A stretch of DNA of 64,000 nucleotides from Ampelocalamus luodianensis (GCA_036346255.1 CM070632.1:27182657-27246656); one strand, 5' to 3'. Counted from the stretch's first letter, positions 39,301-51,300 are shown. Program-made: numbers and translations. Notes: generated by a model not told the origin, from the letters alone.

Positions 39301-39804
39301 GAGTGTTTACCGCACATTGAGTTTGCTTACAATAGGTCGGTACACTCCACCACCAAGCTAAGTCCGTTCGGGTAGTGTATGGTTTTAACCCCGTGCTCTA
39401 TTGATTTACTACCTTTGCCTACCTCTGAACACATTAATTTAGATGCTAAGAAGCGTCTTGAATTTGTTCTTAAGTTGCATGAAACAACTAAAGAAAATAT
39501 AGAGCGTATATTGAAAAGTATAGGGTTCTTTGGAAGTAAAGGTAGGAAAGAAATAAAATTTGCACATGGTGATTTAGTTTGGGTGCATTTGAGAAAATAC
39601 GAGTTTCGAGTTAAGAAAATCAAAATTGATGCCTAGAGTCGATGGACCATTTAAGATAATTAAGAAGATAAATGGCAATGCCTATCAATTGGAGCTACTG
39701 CAGATTTTGGGGTTAGCCCCACATTTAACATTTGATTTGAAGCCATACGTGGGAGAAGCGGATGAGTTTGAGTCGAGGACGACTCCAATTCAAGAGGGGA
39801 AGGA
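36334..39804 (+). pseudogene. gypsy pol (PR-RT-RNase H-integrase), broken
   Basis: Segments in several frames. A protease motif RRVIIDGG near 36550 is followed by an apparent one-base deletion. The 36708-37394 block is the post-protease and RT lead-in (IDFDVVPMQACSLLLGRPW, FPAEIPPGLPPIRGIEHQID), ending in a stop. RT is at 37398-37914 with VPKKDGTWRMCVDCRAINN and the catalytic YFDDILIYSK. RNase H is at about 38180-38520 (FEIECDASGIGIGGVLIQEG, DHESLKH). Integrase is at 38700-39375 with a HHCC finger (CTTCNKAKS), SMDFVLGLP, SDRDTKF and CHPQTDGQTEVVNRTL, broken by a TGA at 39079. The C-terminal region is at 39380-39804. At least six frame changes or stops make it non-functional. Confidence 0.92.
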
Positions 39805-40687
39805 TGATGAGGACATCACTCCTTCGGATACACACACTACACAAAATCCTCTGAGATCCAGTTCATGAAACTACAAGGTCCTATGACAAGAGCTCGTGCA
39901 CGTCACTTAAATTATGAGGTGAGCTCGTTTCTAGGTGCTAATAATTTATCTATGCAGAATGGTATACTACCTAATAATTGTGATCTGTTGTTACTTAGGA
40001 ATAATGGATCCCCAAGGTCTACGACCAGGTCTACAAGCCCTACGACTAGTCCTGCCAGCGCTACGACCAAGTCTCAAGATCCTCAACTAGGTTCGCCAGC
40101 GCTACGACCAGACCAGCTAGCGCTACGACCACATCTCAAGCTCCTCGACAAGGTTCGCCAGCACTACGACCAGACCAGTCAGCGCTACGACTAGGTCTCA
40201 CGCTCTACGACCAGTTATTAGGTGCTGCGACACCGTTTTGGGCCTAATAGAGCCTTGTAAGCATGTCGGGGTCAACGCGTAGGTTGTGTACGCCTCTCCC
40301 CATGGTCGCACAACCCTAGGTCAACCCCCTCACGTTCCCCTATATATACAAAGCGCGCCACGGTTTAGGGTTGGGTTTTTCTTAGATTATTACGCCACTG
40401 CGGTTTCACCGTTTATCGGTTTGAGGAACCCCACATTGTGAACTTCATTCATATTCGCAAATACAATTCGATTGCATCTTCCTTGTTCTTGTGAGTTGCT
40501 TGATTGCTTGCAGAACAATAACCCTCGTGGTAAGGTCGATCGCGTCGCGGCGTGGTTGATAACGCGATCGATGCGGATGTAGCGAATTGCGAGGTGACGA
40601 TCTGCTGGTCGAAAGCCTCAAAGCGTCAACGTCCTCACGACGAAACCAATCGAACCTATCGGAAGATCGGGACACCGTGTTACATCA
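39805..40687 (+). repeat. 3' LTR of the gypsy element
   Basis: 883 bp, starting TGATGAGGACATC after the polypurine tract CAAGAGGGGAAGGA and ending GTGTTACATCA just before the CCTAG duplication. The pol frame continues into it (PMTRARARHLNYEVSSFLGA, in another frame after a shift at about 39860). It carries more CTACGACCA-type repeat units (40015-40215) than the 5' LTR. Confidence 0.9.
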
Positions 40688-41401
40688 CCTAGCTCAAAGA
40701 GAGTTCAGAATAGCTATGGGTAAAGTGGTATAAGCCTGCGTAGTGCTATACAAAATCATGAATTCATGCCTGTCTCCTGGATTGGAGTCTACGGGAACCG
40801 CTAGGGGTCTATCTTCTCTCCGAGTGACAAGTAGTCTTTTCAGTATTAAAATTTGCCACTTAAAGCTTTGATGAGTTATTTATTTTTAGAAAAAGAGATG
40901 ATCTAGAAAATGTGTCAACGAACAGAGATGAGTCATCCAGTGCATTTCTCTGCTAATAATGCTTGCCGAGTACACTAGTACTCAAGCTTGCTATTATTCT
41001 CCTTTGTTAGATCCTAGTCCGGCCGAGAACTATCCCGAGTGGGATGAAGGACACGCAGATACCGATGAGATCGCAAGGGACGAGGGCACTTGCTACAGAG
41101 TAGGGCAAGGTGGACACCATATTCGGCCCGTGGGACGAGTAGAAGACCGATGGAGCAAGGAAGGCAAGCAAGGGTACTTAGTCCCATTTATCAGTTGGAA
41201 ATTACTACTTGTAATGCAGACTATAGCCTTGTGTGGCTAAATACTGGAATAAAGTACAGTTTCTATCTTATTGTTATGCTGCGTAGACTTTGGTAAGGCA
41301 TACTATTCATCGGAGCAGTGTCTTATCGGGGAGACGAATAGTACTCTGTATGCCTAAGTGTGATTACCCGCCAGGGTAATGACACGAGGTGCCACAACCG
41401 G

Positions 41402-42407
41402 CCCCTGTGAGTGCGGTAGTACCGGCCACTGTGAGTGCGATAGTACCGCACCAAACTTTAAACGGCTAGTTTTTGAGTATTTAATTCACCTTTTCTGACC
41501 ATTGAATAGTAAGTGAGTTAGTACCGGCCATCCTATGGCGGTAGTACCCCAAATACCGATTTTTGGGATTTCTGCTCTCAACGGCTAGTTTTTGTGGTAG
41601 GGGTTATAAATACCCCCTTGACTGGTTGAGAGACTATCTTGGGCATCCCATTTCAATTTCTTGGCACTTCATTCCATTCTCTTGAGCTAGTGTGAGCTTC
41701 TTCTTTCAATTGTGCATGTGTTGCACCTTGTGAGTAAGGAGAGAGGTCTCTAGTTGCATGTGTTGCATCTAGAGGTGGATTTGTATCTACTTGAGTTTGT
41801 GCATTCGTTGCACGTGGTGAGAGTCAAGCAAAGAGCTTAGCTTATTACTCTTGGTGTTTGCCGACACCTAGATGGCGTAGAGGTGTCGTAGTCCGATGAT
41901 CTTCTCAAGAAGCTTGTGAGAAGGTCCAACGTATTGTGAGTGGTTTGGTGCTCGCCATCTCTGAAGTGGAGGAAGAGAAACCCCAAGTGGATTGAGGTGT
42001 TGGTTCAAGTTGAGAGCCGGTCCAATTCATTTGGACTTACCTCGGAGGTGTTGGCTTAATTCGTGGAGCCGGTCCAATTTGTTTGGGCCTACCTCAACGT
42101 GGATTAGGGGAGACCGACAAGTTTTCGAACACCGCGGTAAAACATCCTTGTGTCATTGTAGTTTGTTCTCTTGTATTTTACTTTGTGTAATTGACATTCC
42201 TAAAATTAAATTGCTTATATGTCTTTGTATGTTTGTTATCATTGTCAATAGTCTTAGCTTGTTGGTGCATATAGTCAAAACTAGTTGATTTAGGTTTTAA
42301 TTGAGCAAAACAGAATTGATTCGCATTTCCGCATAAAACTTGGTTTTAGCCAAAAGAATTTTAAAACTGCCTATTCACCTCCTCTAGTCGATCTCCTCGA
42401 TCTTACA
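41402..42407 (+). repeat. copia SIRE-type LTR, 3' part
   Basis: Continuation of 27699-28700. GTAGTACCGGCC words resume at once after the insertion, followed by a TATA-like TTATAAATACCCCC (41606) and the characteristic 3' end TTCACCTCCTCTAGTCGATC, then CTTACA at 42407. No primer-binding site follows, so this is probably a solo LTR of about 2.0 kb once the insertion is removed. Confidence 0.65.
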
Positions 42408-44830
42408 AGGACGTGCTCACCTTCGCCGAGAATAGCGTTCATGTTCGAACCAAACTAGAGAGCAAGGAGCTTTGATTCTTGCAAAAATGGAATGGGTGGC
42501 GAGCTGAGATTTGTGGGTGCGCTCACTCTCCCTCCTGAGCAAGACAAGCAGTTGCGACAAAACGGAGGGAAGAGGTGGCTGCAGCAATGGGACAGGTCGA
42601 GGCGGAGACGACGACTTGCCAGGCAGGCAAAATGGTGGGTGACACGGTCACAAACCGGGGGCATGCTTGCCACGGTGTTGCGGCCGACGAGCTGGAGGTG
42701 GAAGACGACACGTGCGAGCAGGCCCCGCATGTCAGCGAGAGCAAGAGGGCGGGGTAAAGCGGGCCATTGTTGGGCTGGATGGTGTCGAGCGCGGGGCGAA
42801 TGAATATGGGCCAAGGATGGATTCGGCCCAAGAAGAGATTTCGAATTTTAATTGTTATATGAATTAATTAACTCCAGAAATCATGTTTGAATTTTGAGAA
42901 ATAGCAAACCAGCTCCAAAAATTATGAAAATGTTTGGGGTGCCTCTCTAGATTATTAGGGACTCAAATATATTATTTTGTGGTCAGATTTTAATGGTGTG
43001 TATGCAAAAAAAAGCATGGCTGGTTAAAGCGAAGCTTGTTTTTGGTAATGTAAACGTAATGGGAATGGGATTACAGGAATTTTGGCGGTGCAATGGATGA
43101 TTACGTGCTCTGTTTGGTTCCAAAGGGAACGGTATTAGATGCCATTACAATGATGGTATGGTATCGCAATGACAAACAAAAAAGCGACAGAAATCTCACG
43201 GATCATCTCCTGCAGTCGAACCAAACAGATGTTGAGCTAAACACTGATGAATCATTATCATGAATCTGAAACAAAAATTATCAAGCTGTAAAAAATATTA
43301 TGCAGAAGAACAATTATATGCGCATGAACTCCAAATTCATGTTTAAAATTCCAACTGTGCAACACGAATGCTGCTTTGCCGATCTAAAAGCAACGATAGA
43401 GATATTCAATTCATCATGCCAAAAACAATAATCCACCAAAAAGAATAATCCACAAACCAGTCCAACGCGGGAAATCAAAAAAAAAAAAAAAGAGGCAGGG
43501 TAAGAAAAAGAGAAATTTTACGGTACATTCTATTAGTACTATACGGTGATAGTATAAATTAAATTTGACTGCTGATTTGTTAAGGGCATAATAGACTCTT
43601 CTTTATATTTATAATTTTTTCATGAGGGTATTATGGACTTTTTTAAGTAGGGTTAAAAATATTACTCTTGTGCCATGTGATGTATCACATGGCCAATTAC
43701 AACTTTACTTTCTTTGGGATTTTACTACTCATACTACTAGATATAATGTAATTAAATTCGGACTAATATGAAATACTAGATAAAAAAGAATGAACGATCC
43801 TTATTAAATGAAAAAACCCAACCTTTAAGTACGAAAGATAAAAAAAAGCACAAAACTGCAGCTTTCCTACGAAACACCGATCAACAACCAACCGAACCAA
43901 CGAGTGCCCTCTCCTCCACCATCCCGGCCAAGACCCGCCACTCCAATGACCGGGCATTACAAACTCCAAAATCGGTTAGGGCTTGTCAAATTTTGGAGCA
44001 AGGTAGCTAGGGCTTGGAGAGTGAGGACCGACGAGGGAGGAGAATTCGCATGGAGAGAGAGAGAGAGAGAGAGAGCGTAGCAAAGGCTTCATGGCGGCAG
44101 CGGCGGCGTGTGGCAAGCGAGCGACATGGGGGAGGACGGGATATCGACTTCGCAAGCACTAAGGAGAGAAGGGGATGGTTTCCGTAGGTGATCGGCGGGG
44201 CGGAGCAGAAGTCGGGAAGTCGCTATTGGTGATGTGGTGGCTTTAGGCGCTGTTGGTGGTGTGAGGTGGCCGCCGTTGGCGGTAGTGCCATCGATGGCAA
44301 GGCCAACGACACGAGGGCGGCAGACCGGTTGGGGAGGTGAAAAACTCATCTAGAAGATCAAGGAGCTGGGGATGAAGATTAAGCGATGCTCTGGTCAGCT
44401 TAACAGTGCAACTCCTGCTAAGTCACGTTGCTAACCTTCAAGCGAAATCCAAACGCTTAGAAAGGTACACAAAAGATGTAGTTCCTACCGTCTCTCATTA
44501 TTGTTGGTATGTGATATGTGTACGAATAGCCTACCTCTACCCCTATATTTATAGATAAATCTTGCAATTCTTGAAAGCTTCTTAAAAGACAATCTAACAA
44601 TATAGGACTAATGGCGCTAACGGGCCTGGTGGGCCTTAATTAATAGTCCAGGTGTCTGAAAAATTATTTATTCCACGCCAACACCATGTAAATTAGATTG
44701 GAAGGAATAATTGCAAGCTCACATTTTGTTTGGAACACGCAAATTTTCCTGATTAATATGAGAATTAAACTATTTCCTACTAAATTCGTTTGGAATTCCT
44801 AGGCCTTGAACCTCAGTTTTGCCATAAACT
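42408..44830. other. intergenic region, no gene recognised
   Basis: A GC-rich patch (42480-42840) has overlapping frames on both strands without a domain. The 43030-43200 part has GTAATGTAAACGTAATGGGA and CTCTGTTTGGTTCC, words common in small grass transposons, but no clean ends were found. A (GA)n microsatellite lies at 44053-44075. The 43760-44350 segment has short frames only. Confidence 0.4.
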
Positions 44831-45241
44831 AGAGGTGGTCAAATGAACCGTGCTAACCAGATCAACCCGAAGCATACCACTGTTGGCCCGACCCACCTCC
44901 TAAATGGGCTATACCGGTCCGGCCCGACGCAACTTGCCGTACTTAGATCGTGACCTCGGCCCGGTCAACCCGAATAGTACAGGACTTGTCATGGCACGTC
45001 CTAGACACAACAGTTAGGCCCGTTTATTTTTTTAATATTTATATAATTTTATTGGGTAGTTTTTGAATTTTATATAGTTATTTTATAAGTATATATAAAT
45101 TTATTTTATAATTATATATATTTTCTTGGATTATTTTACATTTTCTTCATATTGTCACGTCAAAAAATGGGCCGATACCGGTCCGACCGGCTAACCTTTT
45201 CGGGCAAATGAGTCCGTGGCTATATGGGCCCATGCCCACCT
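44831..45241. mobile_element. non-autonomous hAT-like element at the NSUN6 promoter
   Basis: 411 bp. The left end AGAGGTGGTCAAATG and the reverse complement of the right end (AGGTGGGCATGGGCC) form an imperfect inverted repeat. It is flanked by CATAAACT (44823-44830) and CATAAACC (45242-45249), an 8-bp duplication with one mismatch, the length known for hAT transposons. Subterminal GGCCCG/CCGGTCC words and an AT-rich centre fit the group. There is no coding capacity. It ends 144 bp before the NSUN6-like start codon. Confidence 0.75.
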
Positions 45242-45385
45242 CATAAACCCACAAAACCCCGAAACCGCGGCTCTCCTATCCCGGTAGGTATCCCCCGTCG
45301 CCACTCCCATTTTCCAGCGCTCTCCCTGATTCCGCCGCATTCCGTTTGTCGCGACCGCTCGCACAACTCCACCGCGCAGCCGCCG

Positions 45386-48300
45386 ATGGACTCCTCCTCC
45401 ACCGCGCACCCGCCGACGGAGCGGTACACGTACAGCCCGAGGCTGCGGTGGCAGCCGGAGGTCGAGGAGTACTTCGCCGCGGCGTACGGCCGCGACCGCT
45501 TCGCCTGCATCTCCGAAGCCCTCGCGTGAGCACCGCCACCCGCCACCCGCTTCCCCCTTTATCTTCTTTACCTTTGGTTGATTCACGCGAATCCTAGGGC
45601 CCTCACCAGTTCTTGCTTGAACGGTTGGGGTGCTTAAGCTTGGGTGGTTTAGGGTTTTAACTGGGTTGCAGCTGCTTTGGATTGGTAAGATTAGATGGGT
45701 CCTTAAGCTCTGATATGCACGGTATGAAAATAATTGATATGCACGGTATGAAAGAACTGAGTTTTGTTATGTTTTGGGTGCGAAGGAGGATGAGAGAAGC
45801 GGTGAATTAGAAGAAAGATAACGCTTATCCGTACAAATTTGAAGTTAAACTGCAACAACCTCAGCTCTAAAACTAGTCCAACCATAAAGTGGTTAAAGTG
45901 TGAGTCAGAATGGACGTGAGAAGGCAAATGCAGTAGGAAAAGGTAAGCAAGGGCGGGTATGATTTTGGAATGACTGTATTTCATGATAGGACCAAATCCC
46001 AACTGGAAATATTGTTCCATGAGATTACCAAAAACATGTTTTGACTCCTAAAAATATGGCCCATAAAAAAATTCGCAAGACGTTTAATTTATGTATGCAT
46101 GATATAGCACTAGTGCATACTGTGTACTAAGACTGGCCTTAATTCTGTTCAGCCTAATGCCTTCCAGTAATGAGTACCCATCTCGTTTATTATGTAGCAA
46201 GTTAAAGAAAATAAACTTTTCTGTCCTACTATAGGCCTTGGTGGAAGAAGAAATGCTCCCTTACGAAGTTTATGTGCATATTCTAGTATTCTACATTGCT
46301 TTGTTCATTCTCCATCTTCAACAGTTTCCAATTCCCATGCTGTTCAACACTTACATCATGCTTTCTAGCTTTTCTAGTTTGTTTCCATACATCAGTATTC
46401 AGTGTTTTGATAGGGTTAATGTACATTTGAAAGTTGAATGGTTTGGAACATCATAGCATCAATACCTGTTTTCAGTGGTTCTGAAGGCAGGAGTTGTGTA
46501 TGCTGTATTATCATTTTTTTTAATCAAATGCCTATGTTTGAATTAGTTTTGGACTTTTGGTACTTGGACATGCTTGGTACTTGTTGGAACACCTTACACC
46601 AGTTAGAGGTGGCCTGAGTGTCCCATGTGAATGTCTAGTTCCATATGGGGACTTTAGATGGGTTTGGATATCATGTAAACCCAAGGGGGTTAAGTGTCAA
46701 CTCCGAGTTAACCCTTTGGGTGAAGCAAGGATGAAAGCCCGACTGAGCTGCTGTGCACATGTGTGGTTTGCCGGGCCTTTGGGTTGGCTTTAGCGTGTTT
46801 GGTCCATAGGTTGTTACACTTCTCGTGAAGATAGGGGAAAAATATTGGAAAAGATCTGAAAATGCCACTGATCAAATATGTATTGCTGAAAATGCCACTC
46901 AAATTTCAGATGACTCTTAAACCGCTAATATTCTTCTGAAAGTACCGCTCTGGCAAGGTCATTGGTTTTGACTAATTTCAGATGACTCTTAAACCTATCC
47001 CGTACTAGTCAGTTATAATTTTTTTAGTGTTTACCGGCTACTTAAGTAAATAATTTGTAACTGAATACAAGTTTAGGATCTTTTACTTTCCTAGATTTTA
47101 TGATGAGGAATTTGAATGTTTAAGCTAGATTAATAGGGTTCCTTTTAGGCTCCAACTTTCGAGAAGGTAATTGTCACGGATAGCTTTGTAGGTATCCAAT
47201 TACAGCGGAGGAATAAGCGTCAGGCTGATTTGGGAAGTGCAAATATAGAAGGTTCAGTTTAGTACAAGTCAATCCGAGTTGTATTCTAGTAGGACTGTTA
47301 TAGCTATTTAGCAATCCGGCTCTTGCACTATATAAAGAGTCCAAGGGTCTGTAATAGGGGACAATTATGAATCAATACAAATAGTTTCTTCCAAGTTCTT
47401 CCTCCTTTCTATCAAGTTCTGGCTACTCATCCATACACCCTGTGTTCTAGTTCCCGAAGATCTTCGGTTCGTATCAACTATCTTCGGTTCGTACCAACTT
47501 GGTATCAGAGACACCGATCCCGCCCACCATGCCACCCAAGATTGATTCATTGGCTGACGCTCGGCTCGATAGATTGGAACAAGCTCAATCAGAAATACTC
47601 CAGGCAATCACCGATCTACGAACGAACGAGCGGCGCTTTCGGAGCAACAAGCGCTTCCGATCGGCGCTTGACGGCTGGCCAAAGAGATGCGTACCATGTT
47701 TGAAGCCTGCGCGTCTCCCGCCGCGCTCCGATGGCGGCGACCACCCGCCCAGATCCCGGCCGCGCCACACGGAGCAGGCGTGCTTCCGCTCCCGACCGCG
47801 TTCGACGACGCGTCCGGAACCACATTTGAGAGTCGGTTTCCCCCCAACGCCCGGGTTGATGTTCATCGAGCACCAGGCGGATTTGCGCCCCGCCGTGGTA
47901 ACGGGGACGATTTCGGATTTGCGCCCCGCCGTGGAAACGGCGACGATTTTGACGAGCGCCAGGGGTACCGAAATCAACCCGACGACCCTCGAATGCAGCT
48001 CGACTGGCCCCGCCTACCGCGCCTTGACCTGCCAATTTATGACGGTTCGGTCGACCCGATTACCTGGCTGACTAAATGCGATCAATACTTCTGCGCGTAC
48101 CAGATTCCTGAAGACGACAAAGTATGGATGGCAGCGTTCCATCTCTCAGAAGTTGCCCACTCCTGGTTCTATCAGCTAGAACATGATGAGGGACAGATCC
48201 CATGGGCAGTGTTCAAGCATTATTGTGCGATGCGTTTTGGCCTATCCATCAGGACTAATACTTTGGGAGCAATCAAGCATCTGCAACAAACGGGCACCTT

Positions 48301-51300
48301 GGCGAAATATCAGCAGGAATTCACTGATCTCCTTTGCCATACCAGCGGCTTGTCTCGTACACATCAGATCGAGTTATTCACTGCTGGCCTTTCAGAACCA
48401 ATCCACACACATGTGGAACCAGCAGGGCCTACGTCCCTGCAACAAGCTCTGAACCTAGCGCGCGCATACGAGCGTCTCCACCCTACTGTCGTTCATCCGA
48501 CAACAACGGGCCGACCGACTGCTACCAATCTGGCGATGCCCGCGATCGCCGCAACCGCCTCTCGCGCCCCCAACTCCTCTCCGATAACTGGCGATCACAG
48601 CGCCGAACACGACCATGGCACCCATAGAAACACGCACGGGAGTCTTCCGCCGCCTGTCTACTTCGGAGATGGCGGAACGCAGACAACGCGTTTTATGCTT
48701 CAACTGTGACGAACAATTTGTGAAGGGTCATCGATGCAAACAATTGTTCTGGTTGGAGCCCGAGGGTGACCAAAGTCCTGACGAGCGCACGGAGGATCAT
48801 ATGGCTGATGAGGTAGTTTCCTGACTATCAGCTTGAGGACAAGCTGTTTCAAAAGGAGGGGAGAAATGTCACGGATAGCTTTGTAGGTATCCAATTACAG
48901 CGGAGGAATAAGCGTCAGGCTGATTTGGGAAGTGCAAATATAGAAGGTTCAGTTTAGTACAAGTCAATCCGAGTTGTATTCTAGTAGGACTGTTATAGCT
49001 ATTTAGCAATCCGGCTCTTGCACTATATAAAGAGTCCAAGGGTCTGTAATAGGGGACAATTATGAATCAATACAAATAGTTTCTTCCAAGTTCTTCCTCC
49101 TTTCTATCAAGTTCTGGCTACTCATCCATACACCCTGCGTTCTAGTTCCCGAAGATCTTCGGTTCGTATCAGTAATCTTCTGAAGCAGCGAAGTACACAT
49201 ATTTAATCTTCTGTAGAAGCTTACCTCTTACAACCTTCATCAAAGTGGGTAACTTGTTGAACTTTTCTGACACCTTGGTAAGAAGACATCTTTAAAGTGG
49301 GCAATGTTTCATATTGTTGGTTTTGTTTGGGAAACATTGTGGTTTGCAAAGAAATAATTGTCTTTTGTCTAATCTTGTATTAGTATTGCAGTGCAGCTCT
49401 CAGCTGCACGTTAAGTCAGTTTCTTCATATAAGTATTTTTTCTGCCTTCAGCTATCATCAGTTCATCACAAACTTCATTTCTCAACATGATACTTAGCTT
49501 CATTTTTAACCTGACTACATATAGTGTAGGATCACTCTGTTATTTCCATTTTCCAAATCCTAGTGTTGTCTCCATGATAGTGTTTTTTATGAGGGTTTTG
49601 CATGGTAGAAATTATGACTTGTTCCTGGCTTCCTGCACCTGATAGGCTTATACTACGGATTATTTTGGTATGTTAGTTGAGTTCAGTGGTTATGCAATTT
49701 GTTGAAGAAAAACTGGTAACATAGCAGCACCAATGGGAGTTAAGTTGATATTGATGGTATTAACTATTAAAGGGAGCTTATTCAGCATTTTTATTATAAT
49801 TTCGAAAAAAATGTCAAGCTTCAATATTTTATATGACTAATCGTCCCTTTCTTGACCAGGCATCCTTCTTGTTACTCTTGTATTCGTGTCAATACTCTGA
49901 AGTCTTCCACTGATGTCGTCATGCAAAAACTAATGGATATGATACATGAAAACGGAATATGTGGTGGAATTAATGGCCTGGACATTGATGTGAAGAATGG
50001 TGGAGATCAAGCTCATGTAGGGAGTGATCTTGTGCACAAGTGCCAATATCCTGGCCTCGAAAATGTCTTATTTGTTCGAGGTTCAGGACCACATGTGCTG
50101 CACTATGATAGCCAACTGGGCCAACCTGTCAAGGAAGTAATTGTGAGTCGAAAATGCGCAGAGTCTGTTCTTCGAGGAGCCCAGGTACATACACTACTTT
50201 TTTTTTTTGTATATTTAGGTGCACTGGTCATTTTATATTGTGATTCTGCTGACCTTAGAAACCAGAAATTTAAATACTTTTGTGAAGTTGAACTCATATC
50301 TGCTAACTTCCTATGTACTACACAACTGATTTCACTTTGCATTCTAGTTTTGGGGAGTGAACCCAACCAAAATCTTGTGAACGGAGCGTAAAAATAGGAA
50401 ATGGTTTTCCATTAGTGTCATTTTGTGAACATAATAACTTTCTTAAACTATAATTTAACCAATTGTCAAACTTGCATGGTACATGTCTGGTGCATGTTTT
50501 TTTTTCAATGAATGTTTGGTGCATGCTGGATCATGCTTGTCACGGCGTCGCCTTGGTGTCCCGACGGTGCGGAGGGGATGCCACGGAGGCTCCCCTTGAC
50601 TTGGCCATCTAGGCGGGCGCCCAGGTCTCTGCGTCGTCCATGGCGTACTTCTGGGTGGGCGCCTTGCCGCGTCTGCCTCGGATAAGTGAAGGGCCACGTC
50701 GGGGACTCGGGCACAAAGTGCCCCGGATAAGTGAAGGGCCATGTCGGGGACTCAGGCACAAAGACTGAAGGAGTGAGCGAACAACGTAGGCTTCGCCCGT
50801 GGGTTCGTGAAGTGAAGCTGAACCCTAGTCGGTTAGTCATCACCATCCCTCACTGTGCCGGCCGCCGGCCGCTAGGTACTGCGTCTTCGTCCTCCACTCC
50901 CTCCTTCCCCCACGCGGCCCACCGCCACTCCCGCGCCCCCACCGCCCCTCACTACGCCGGCCCGTCGCCACTCCCTCCCTCCCGCCGCGCCGCCGCCGCT
51001 CACTCCTCTCGCCCGAGCTAGCGCCGCACTCCCTCCTCTCGCTTCGAGCTAGTTCCTCGCCAGAGCTAGTGCCGCCACTCCCTCCTCTGCTTCTCATGTG
51101 CTAGCGCCACCACCCCCTCCCTCTGCTTCCTCCCTTTGCTTCACTCCCCACTCCCCCCTTAGCTCACCTTAGCTCGCCTTGAGGACGCCATGGTGTCATG
51201 GCACCTCTCAGGCGCCATGGTCGCCAAGCACACTGTGACAACCATGTGCTGGATGTTTCTGTTAGTACCCAATATGGATAAAACAATTATTTTTTGAATG

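Larger units (their letters stand above)
32979..40687 (+). mobile_element. complete Ty3/gypsy retrotransposon, 7.7 kb, TSD CCTAG
   Basis: All structural parts are present in order: 5' LTR, PBS TGGTATCAGAGC (33858-33869), leader, gag, pol (protease, reverse transcriptase, RNase H, integrase, which is the gypsy order), polypurine tract and 3' LTR. CCTAG flanks both ends (32974-32978 and 40688-40692). The pol frame reads on through the polypurine tract into the 3' LTR, a property known for CRM-type chromoviruses, and the pol sequence style fits that group. Multiple stops and frameshifts mean the copy cannot be autonomous. Confidence 0.92.
28701..41396 (+). mobile_element. long solo LTR (about 4.5 kb without nested elements), TSD ACCGG
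   Basis: It starts TGTGAGAACCCG and ends GAGGTGCCACA, flanked by ACCGG at 28696-28700 and 41397-41401. After subtracting the small solo LTR (30363-30863) and the gypsy element (32979-40687) with one TSD copy each, about 4,476 bp remain. No second copy of its start was seen, so it is read as a solo LTR. The GCTTGCCGAGTACACTAGT word at 40963 is typical of long gypsy-type LTRs in plus orientation. A 232-codon open frame at 29466-30164 is Lys/Thr/His-rich, low complexity, without a known domain, and is taken as chance. Confidence 0.75.
47172..49171 (+). mobile_element. young gag-only Ty3/gypsy-type element, 2.0 kb, TSD GTAAT
   Basis: Exactly 2,000 bp with 305-bp LTRs at 47172-47476 and 48867-49171 that differ at a single base. 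GTAAT flanks both ends (47167-47171 and 49172-49176). The PBS-like TGGTATCAGAG is at 47500, the polypurine tract CAAAAGGAGGGGAGAAA is just before the 3' LTR, and the only coding content is gag. Protease, RT, RNase H and integrase are absent, so it must have moved using enzymes of another element. It sits in sense orientation in NSUN6 intron 1. Confidence 0.93.

Noticed and set aside
50731..51097. Pro/Arg-rich open frames as exons of NSUN6
   Set aside because: They do not resemble the family, are in a GC-rich patch of intron 2, and exon 2 to exon 3 joins perfectly without them.
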